Program-made: the position numbers and the translations under genes
Shown here: positions 59,223 to 64,000 of the stretch, piece by piece
Position numbering within the stretch: the first letter of the stretch is position 1
How the letters are laid out: each line of letters begins with the position of its first letter
The notes under the pieces: model-generated
What the model saw: only the letters and a program-made list of their open reading frames with translations
The model's database searches: none
Told to the model about the DNA's origin: nothing
Assembly (NCBI RefSeq): GCF_030269485.1
Contig: NZ_BSTL01000009.1
Location: 1 to 64,000 of the forward strand
Length of the DNA: 64,000 nt
Direction: 5' to 3'
DNA from: Actinoplanes sp. NBRC 103695
Lineage (GTDB): Bacteria > Actinomycetota > Actinomycetes > Mycobacteriales > Micromonosporaceae

Positions 59223-59256
59223 AAACACCACCCTGGGCGTGACGTTTACCTTTTCG

Positions 59257-59284
59257 TTGTCTGGAGCCCACCCGCCCGTAGCGT
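59257..59284 (+). promoter_or_regulatory. Candidate promoter of the glycerophosphodiesterase gene
   Basis: TTGTCT (59257-59262), 16 bp, TAGCGT (59279-59284). Just upstream GTTTACC at about 59244 and GTTGTCT 12 bp later could be an imperfect PHO-box-like pair; this is weak. Confidence 0.4.
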
Positions 59285-59304
59285 GCCGACCGTTGAATTT
59301 GATC

Positions 59305-60258
59305 GTGGACTACCAGCCGACCAGGCCATTGGTGATCGGTCACCGCGGCGCCTGCGGATACCGCCCGGAACACACCCTCGAGTCGTACCGCCTCGCCATC
59401 CGGCTCGGCGCCGACTACATCGAGCCCGACCTCGTCTCCACCCGCGACGGCGTCCTGGTCGCGCGGCACGAGAGCGACATCTCGCACACCACCGACGTCG
59501 CCGCCCACCCCGAGTTCGCGAGCCGCCGTACCACCAAGATCATCGACGGCTTCGAGGTCACCGGGTGGTTCACCGAGGACTTCACGTTCGCCGAGCTGCG
59601 CGCGCTCCGCGCGATCGAGAGGCTTCCCGGCGTACGCCCGCAGAACACGGTCTTCAACGGCCGCTTCACCGTGCCGACCTTCCAGGAGATCCTCGACCTG
59701 GCCTCCGAGGAGGAACGCCGCCGCGGCCGGCCGATCGGGGTGTACCCGGAGACCAAGCACCCGTCGCACTTCGCGTCGATCGGGCTGGCCCTCGAGGAGC
59801 CGCTGGTCCGGACGCTGTACCGCAACGGCTTCGCGGACCGGACCGACCACATCCTGATCCAGTCGTTCGAGGCGTCGTCGCTGACCAGGATCAGCACGAT
59901 GACCGACATCCGGCTGATCCACCTGCTGGAGGAACCGGCCGCCGACCTCGAGGCGATCGCCCGGTACGCGTACGGCATCGGCCCCGACAAGGACCTGCTG
60001 GCCGCCGACCCGCGGATGGTGCGGCGCGCGCACGACGCCGGGCTGGTCGTGCACGCGTACACGATCCGCGCCGAGAACCAGTTCCTGCCCGCCGAACTCC
60101 GCATCGGCACCGACCCGACCGCCCGCGGCGACGTCATCGCCGAGTACGAGCACTTCCTCGACATGGGCGTCGACGGCTTCTTCACCGACCACCCCGACAC
60201 CGCGGTGGCGGCGGTAAATGCCGCGCTTCGGCACCGGGTGCCGGTTAGCGTGGGCTGA
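59305..60258 (+). CDS. Glycerophosphoryl diester phosphodiesterase
   Basis: This protein has 317 residues from GTG 59305; TTG codons at 59293 and 59299 are alternatives near the predicted transcript start. VIGHRGACGYRPEHTLESYRLAIRLGADYIEPDLVSTRDGVLVARHE has catalytic HR and HTLES, EPD and ARHE of the GDPD family; the remaining GVYPETKHPSHF, HAYTIRAENQFLP and DGFFTDHPDTA follow. Fairly like the GlpQ type. It frees glycerol phosphate from phosphodiesters. Confidence 0.9.
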   Translation: MDYQPTRPLVIGHRGACGYRPEHTLESYRLAIRLGADYIEPDLVSTRDGVLVARHESDISHTTDVAAHPEFASRRTTKIIDGFEVTGWFTEDFTFAELRALRAIERLPGVRPQNTVFNGRFTVPTFQEILDLASEEERRRGRPIGVYPETKHPSHFASIGLALEEPLVRTLYRNGFADRTDHILIQSFEASSLTRISTMTDIRLIHLLEEPAADLEAIARYAYGIGPDKDLLAADPRMVRRAHDAGLVVHAYTIRAENQFLPAELRIGTDPTARGDVIAEYEHFLDMGVDGFFTDHPDTAVAAVNAALRHRVPVSVG

Positions 60259-60290
60259 TCGTTTCCTCAGTCTCGCCTCGAAGGGATCTG

Positions 60291-60329
60291 ATGATGCTTC
60301 TCACCATGGCCAAGGTCCCCGCCGCGTAG
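60291..60329 (+). CDS. 12-residue leader ORF before the MFS exporter
   Basis: ATG 60291 follows AAGGGA by 4 nt and the ORF MMLLTMAKVPAA ends in TAG at 60327-60329. Downstream, AAGGTC (60312-60317, inside the ORF) can pair with GACCTT (60368-60373), CGCCT (60339-60343) with AGGCG (60357-60361), and CCTCAG (60265-60270) with CTGAGG (60386-60391) that overlaps the exporter's ribosome site. This resembles the leader of antibiotic-inducible genes where a stalled ribosome frees the downstream start. The mechanism is inferred. Confidence 0.6.
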   Translation: MMLLTMAKVPAA

Positions 60330-60399
60330 CGAGGACGTCGCCTTTCCCTCGCTCCCAGGCGGTCTCCGACCTTCATCCCGCCTGTCTGAGGAGCATCTT

Positions 60400-61668
60400 C
60401 TGCGTGCCCTGGTTCCCGCGCGTCTCGGCGCGGACTTCGGAAAACTCTGGACCGCGTCCGCGGTCTCCAACCTGGGCGACGGCGTCACCATGGTCGCCGG
60501 GCCCCTGCTCGTCTCCACCCTGACCACCGACCCCGCCGCCGTGGCCGGCGCGGTCTTCGCCCAGCAACTGCCGTGGCTGCTGTTCGCGCTGATCAGCGGC
60601 GCCTGGGCGGACCGGCTCGACCGCCGCCGGCTGGTCGTCGCCGTGAACGTCGTCCGAGCCCTGGCGATCGCCTTCCTGGCCGCGTCGATCGCCGCCGGGT
60701 TCGTCTCGGTGCCTCTGATCTACGCGGTCTTCTTCGTCCTGGGCACCGGCGAGACCCTGGCCGACACGGCGGCCTCCGCCTTCGTGCCGTCGATCGTGGC
60801 CGAGCGGAACCTGCCGCTGGCGAACTCCCTGCTCGGCGGCACCTTCACCGTGATCAACCAGTTCGCGGCGAAGCCCTTCGGCGCCTGGCTGTTCGCGGTG
60901 GCCGCGGCGTTGCCCTTCGGCCTCAACGCCGCGTCGTTCCTGGCGTCGGCCCTGCTCATCGCGGTGCTGCGGACGGTTCCGCCGCCCGCTCCACCTGCCT
61001 CGGCGCGTCGGTCCCTGGCCGTGGACATCGGTGCCGGGCTGCGGTTTCTCTGGGGGCACCGGCTGCTGCGCAGCCTGGCGGTCACCATGGCCTTCGGCAA
61101 CCTGGTCTTCTGCGCGGCGTTCGCGATCTTCGTCCTCTACGCCCGCTCCGTGCTGGGTCTCTCCTCCTTCGGGTACGGGGTACTCCTCACCGCCTTCGCC
61201 GTCGGCGGCCTCCTCGGCACATTCCTGGCGCCGTGGCTGATGCGGTCGGTCGGAGCGACCGCGCTGCTGCGGATCGGCCTGCTCATCGAGGTAGGGCTGC
61301 ACGCCACACTCGCCGCGACCTCCGACCCGTGGCCGGCGGCGGCCTCGATCGTCGTCTTCAGCATCCACGCCGCGGTCTGGGGCACGATCGTCGTGACCAT
61401 CCGGCAGCGCACCGTCCCACCCGCCATGTACGGCCGGGCCACCAGCGTCTACGCCCTGCTCGACCTGGGCGGCGCCGCAATCGGGTCCCTCAGCGGTGGC
61501 CTGGTCGCACAGTCATTTGGCCTGGTGGCGACATTCTGGACGGCCGCCGCCGCGATGGTCCTCGTCACCGTGGCAGCGTGGCGCCCGCTGGGCATCGCGA
61601 CGGCCGCGCTCAAACCGTCCGCCGTGCCGTCCGCTGGGCCTTCTGCCGGGCCTTCTGCCGGCGGATGA
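60400..61668 (+). CDS. MFS exporter, probable CTG start
   Basis: This protein has 422 residues if it starts at CTG 60400, placed 6 nt after GAGGAG. The first in-frame ATG (60490) would remove the LGADFGKLWTASAVSNLGDGVTM segment, the conserved first half of TM1 in these EntS-like exporters, so it is an unlikely start. About 12 membrane helices follow, with GAWADRLDRRRLVVAVN giving the loop 2-3 motif. The C-terminus has three PSAGPSAG units. It probably pumps a drug or siderophore; substrate unknown. Confidence 0.82.
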   Translation: MRALVPARLGADFGKLWTASAVSNLGDGVTMVAGPLLVSTLTTDPAAVAGAVFAQQLPWLLFALISGAWADRLDRRRLVVAVNVVRALAIAFLAASIAAGFVSVPLIYAVFFVLGTGETLADTAASAFVPSIVAERNLPLANSLLGGTFTVINQFAAKPFGAWLFAVAAALPFGLNAASFLASALLIAVLRTVPPPAPPASARRSLAVDIGAGLRFLWGHRLLRSLAVTMAFGNLVFCAAFAIFVLYARSVLGLSSFGYGVLLTAFAVGGLLGTFLAPWLMRSVGATALLRIGLLIEVGLHATLAATSDPWPAAASIVVFSIHAAVWGTIVVTIRQRTVPPAMYGRATSVYALLDLGGAAIGSLSGGLVAQSFGLVATFWTAAAAMVLVTVAAWRPLGIATAALKPSAVPSAGPSAGPSAGG

Positions 61669-61738
61669 TCTTCTTGCCGGCGCTGGCCTTCCGCCGGCGC
61701 CGGCCGCGGCCTTCCTCGTGCTCCCCGCCGGCGGCGGC

Positions 61739-62089
61739 TCAGCCGGTCTGGTCGGCGAGGAAGCGGGTCAGGGTGTCGCGGGTCTCGGTCAGGTGGGTCA
61801 CTCGCGCGGCGATGTCGTCGCGGATGGCGGTCACCCGCTCGACGACGTTCTGACAGACGGCCTGGTCGACGCCCTCGCCGGTGGTGCACGGCAGCACCGT
61901 GCGGACGAGCTCGCTCGGGAAGCCCAGGCCGTACAGCGAGCGGATCGTCAGCACCGTCACCACCGCGTCGTCGCCGTAGTCGCGGTAGCCGTTGGGCCGC
62001 CGCTCGGCCGCGATGAGCCCCTGCTGCTCGTAGTAGCGCAAGGACCGGGCACTCACCCCGGTCCTCGCGCTGAGCTCACTGATCCGCAC
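61739..62089 (-). CDS. MerR-family regulator
   Basis: This protein has 116 residues from GTG 62089, with GAGGAGG before it. RISELSARTGVSARSLRYYEQQGLIAAERRPNGYRDY is the MerR winged helix; a dimerisation coil follows (NVVERVTAIRDDIAARVTHLTETRDTL). Cys96-type residues (TVLPCTTG, VCQNV) could sense metal or redox. It lies divergent from the esterase across a MerR-type promoter at 62141-62171. Confidence 0.88.
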   Translation of the reverse strand: MRISELSARTGVSARSLRYYEQQGLIAAERRPNGYRDYGDDAVVTVLTIRSLYGLGFPSELVRTVLPCTTGEGVDQAVCQNVVERVTAIRDDIAARVTHLTETRDTLTRFLADQTG

Positions 62090-62127
62090 CGGCGCCTCCT
62101 CGGGGCTCACTGATCCGCACCGGCGCC
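62074..62127 (-). repeat. 31-bp duplication of the merR start
   Basis: A 23-bp block (GCTCACTGATCCGCACCGGC and the next three bases) occurs at 62074-62096 and 62105-62127, giving a 31-bp period. The copy upstream carries a second GTGCGGATCAGTGAG but out of frame with merR, so it is not a usable start. Confidence 0.85.
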
Positions 62128-62140
62128 GCCTCTCGCGGAC

Positions 62141-62171
62141 TTGACCTTGACACGATGTCAAAGTTTAGCGT
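62141..62171 (+). promoter_or_regulatory. MerR-type promoter for the esterase
   Basis: TTGACC (62141-62146), a 19-bp spacer and TAGCGT (62166-62171). The spacer holds the dyad TTGACA-CGA-TGTCAA (62147-62161). Overlong 19-bp spacers with a dyad between -35 and -10 are the mark of MerR-activated promoters. The transcript would start at or near the ATG at 62178, so it is probably leaderless. Confidence 0.75.
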
Positions 62172-62177
62172 CGAGAC

Positions 62178-62987
62178 ATGCGCGAAAGCATCGAGGTTTC
62201 CGGCCGTACCAGGACTTTCACCGTGGCCGGAACGCCCAGCAAGGATCTCGTCCTGGTCTTCCACGGCTCCAAGCAGACCGGGGACAAGCACCGCGACTTC
62301 ACCGGCCGCGCCTTCGACAACCTGGGGGTGGTCGCGTACCTGGACGGCTACCGCAAGCAGTGGAACGACGCCCGCCGGCAGAGCTCGTTCGCCGCCCGCA
62401 CCGAGAACGTCGACGACGTCGGATTCGCCCGCGCCGTGATCGACAGGCTGACCGCCAGTCACGGCGTCGATCCGGGCCGGGTCTTCGCGGCCGGTTACTC
62501 CAACGGCGGCCAGATGGTGATGCGGCTGATGCACGAGGCGCCAGAGCTGCTCGCCGGCGCGGCGATCATCGGATCGACGATGCCCGCCCCGGACGACTTC
62601 CTGATGCCGCATCCCGCGCCCGCCCCGAAGCCGATGCCGGTGCTGCTGATCCACGGCACGAAGGACCCGCTCATCCCGTACCGGGGCGGCCCCATGCGGT
62701 GGTGGGTCCGGACCCTGTTCAAGGTCGGCGGCGAGTCCCTGTCCGCGCCGGCGACCGCCGCATACTTCGCGAGGCGCAACGGGATCACGACCGATCCGGT
62801 CACGACGACGGTGGCCCCGGCGGTGGAACGTACCGCCCATGACCAGGACGGGCGGCCGCCGGTGGTCCTCTACACGGTCCACGGCGGCGGCCACACCATC
62901 CCCGGCCCGCGGCGGAACCCGGCAATGCTCGGGCGCACCAACCAGGACATCTCGGCGGCCGATCTGATCGCTGACCTGCTCCGCTAG
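62178..62987 (+). CDS. Alpha/beta hydrolase of the PHB-depolymerase/LpqC type
   Basis: This 269-residue protein has LVLVFHGSKQTGDKHRDF (oxyanion), AAGYSNGGQMVMRLM (Ser nucleophile), LLIHGTKDPLIPYRGG (Asp) and VHGGGHTIPG (His). The whole catalytic set is present. There is no signal peptide, unlike many LpqC homologues, so it is likely cytoplasmic. It is controlled by the divergent MerR protein. Confidence 0.85.
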   Translation: MRESIEVSGRTRTFTVAGTPSKDLVLVFHGSKQTGDKHRDFTGRAFDNLGVVAYLDGYRKQWNDARRQSSFAARTENVDDVGFARAVIDRLTASHGVDPGRVFAAGYSNGGQMVMRLMHEAPELLAGAAIIGSTMPAPDDFLMPHPAPAPKPMPVLLIHGTKDPLIPYRGGPMRWWVRTLFKVGGESLSAPATAAYFARRNGITTDPVTTTVAPAVERTAHDQDGRPPVVLYTVHGGGHTIPGPRRNPAMLGRTNQDISAADLIADLLR

Positions 62988-62997
62988 GGTTCGGGGC

Positions 62998-63723
62998 ATG
63001 TCCAGACTCGCAGTTGTCAGTGGCGGTGGGACCGGGATCGGGCGGGCGATCGGCGGGATGCTGGCCGGTGAGGGCTACGACGTGATCATCGTCGGCCGTC
63101 GGCCCGAGGTGCTCGCCGACGCCGTGAAGTGGATCGGGCCGCAGGCCTCGTCGGTGACCGCCGACCTCGTCGACCCGGAGCAGGTCGGCGCTGTGGTCGA
63201 GGCGGTCGCCGGGCGTCCACTGGACGTGCTGGTCAACAACGCCGGCGCCTTCATCAGCGGGGACGACTCGACGCCGACCGGCCTGGTCGAGCACTGGCGA
63301 GCCACCCTCGACTCCAACGTCACCACCGCGGTGCTGCTCACCGAGTCGCTGCGCCCGCTGCTGCGCCGGCCGGGCGGCACGGTGATCCTGACCAGCTCGA
63401 TCGCGGCCCAGCGCGGTGGCGGCGGGCCGTACTCCGCGGCCAAGGCTGCCCTGCACGGTTACATGCTCGATCTGGCCGTGCAGCTCGGCCCGGAAGGCAT
63501 CACCGCGAACGTGATCTCGCCGGGGTACATCACCGACAGCGAGTTCTTCCTGGGCCGGATGACCGAGGAGGGCCACCGCAAGCGGGTCGACGCCACGCTG
63601 GTCGGCCGGCCCGGCATCCCGGCCGACATCGCCGAGTCCGTCCGCTGGCTGGTCGGTCCGGGTGGTGGCTTCGTCACCGGGCAGGTCATCAACGTCAACG
63701 GGGGCTCGGTCCTGGGGCGGTGA
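62998..63723 (+). CDS. SDR-family oxidoreductase
   Basis: This 241-residue protein begins LAVVSGGGTGIGRAIGGMLA (cofactor loop GGGTGIG), then NNAG, the Ser in TSSIAAQ, YSAAKAA (Tyr and Lys), and GGSVLGR end. It lies 10 bp after the esterase, so it may be in the same MerR-driven transcript. Substrate unknown. Confidence 0.87.
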   Translation: MSRLAVVSGGGTGIGRAIGGMLAGEGYDVIIVGRRPEVLADAVKWIGPQASSVTADLVDPEQVGAVVEAVAGRPLDVLVNNAGAFISGDDSTPTGLVEHWRATLDSNVTTAVLLTESLRPLLRRPGGTVILTSSIAAQRGGGGPYSAAKAALHGYMLDLAVQLGPEGITANVISPGYITDSEFFLGRMTEEGHRKRVDATLVGRPGIPADIAESVRWLVGPGGGFVTGQVINVNGGSVLGR

Positions 63724-64000
63724 ACGGGGCCTCGCCCGGCTCGTCCGCCCGGAACCGCAGCGCCGACCAGTGGTCGTCGATCGCCACCTGTGAGTTGGGC
63801 CGCAGGCCGAACTCGGCGATGATCGGCCACAGGGTGTCGCGGTTGATGTCCGCCCTGCCGCCCTTGGGGTAGGCGACCCAGAGCACGGCCGGCTTGGTCA
63901 GGTCGGCCTGATGCGTCTCCATCAGCCGGTGGGCCGTCGCGGCGTCATCGGCGAACATGATCGCCGTGCTGGCGGTGGCCAGCTGGTCGCTCTCGCGTAC
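63695..64000 (-). CDS. DUF3052-like protein, N-terminus beyond right edge
   Basis: The minus-strand frame is open from the window edge to the stop at 63695. AVLWVAYPKGGRADINRDTLWPIIAEFGLRPNSQVAIDDHWSALRFRADEPGEAPF is the C-terminal part of a short actinobacterial protein of the DUF3052-like group, of unknown role. At least 101 residues are seen. Overlaps the SDR stop by 29 bp. Confidence 0.72.
   Translation of the reverse strand, partial: VRESDQLATASTAIMFADDAATAHRLMETHQADLTKPAVLWVAYPKGGRADINRDTLWPIIAEFGLRPNSQVAIDDHWSALRFRADEPGEAPFTAPGPSPR

Noticed and set aside
59244..59262. PHO box before the glycerophosphodiesterase
   Set aside because: Only one good GTTTACC unit; the second is diverged and at 12-bp instead of 11-bp period.
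60218..60523. 101-codon frame over the exporter leader
   Set aside because: Overlaps the phosphodiesterase end and the leader ORF, has no family features; the exporter frame explains the region.

Overview
The window is 64 kb of a high-GC actinobacterial chromosome. It has GTG starts, short ATGA/GTGA gene overlaps, many TANNNT -10 elements directly before starts, and protein families typical of Micromonosporaceae (SCO6745-like, DUF574-type methyltransferase, DUF3040, FIST plus GGDEF-EAL, kinase-CBM2). Actinoplanes or a near relative is my best inference; the sequence alone does not prove it. No rRNA operon, CRISPR array or large biosynthetic cluster is visible.

0-7 kb is a worn integration zone. 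It holds an IS3 transposase tail, an excisionase-like gene, a decayed integrase remnant, tRNA-Arg(CCU), a decayed second tRNA-Arg(CCU), ordinary genes (SCO6745-like, membrane alpha/beta hydrolase, VOC protein) and a compact array of four auxiliary-looking tRNAs. A lipoprotein, a methyltransferase and a small AlpA-like regulator follow.

7-14 kb is a tripartite tricarboxylate transporter locus: an orphan TctC-like lipoprotein, a CitA/CitB-type two-component system and tctC-tctB-tctA. The response regulator has a 71-residue glycine-rich insert inside its receiver domain. Then comes about 1 kb of non-coding repeats with a perfect 32-bp palindrome.

15-20.9 kb holds a Nudix hydrolase, a winged-helix/hydrolase/cyclase-remnant fusion, an OsmC protein, an FAD monooxygenase, a LysR regulator and an NTF2-like protein.

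20.9-27.5 kb is a catabolic cluster. On the minus strand lie a CoA-transferase, a citryl-CoA-lyase-like protein, LigB- and LigA-like extradiol dioxygenase subunits and a quinone-reductase-like dehydrogenase. On the plus strand lie an amidohydrolase and an IclR regulator. Two copies of one palindrome sit symmetrically about 27 bp before each divergent start. The substrate is unknown; this is the best candidate for an undescribed pathway.

27.5-46 kb contains a GNAT enzyme, a winged-helix protein, cell-envelope glycosyltransferases, a DAHP synthase with a leader peptide rich in Trp/Tyr/Phe codons and an attenuator, a FIST plus GGDEF-EAL pair with a 15-bp tandem repeat, an OmpR-type two-component system, an RCC1-repeat protein and a large secreted protein.

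46-64 kb has TPR and Smr proteins, an M28 peptidase, a translationally coupled signalling operon (receiver-PP2C, CHASE3 kinase, a 30-codon ORF, a receiver, then inositol-phosphatase and SDR genes), a secreted coiled-coil protein, a spermidine-synthase-like fusion, a Ser/Thr kinase with altered HRD motif and CBM2 domain, a glycerophosphodiesterase, an MFS exporter preceded by a 12-codon leader ORF, a MerR/esterase divergent pair with a 19-bp-spacer promoter, an SDR and a partial DUF3052-like gene.
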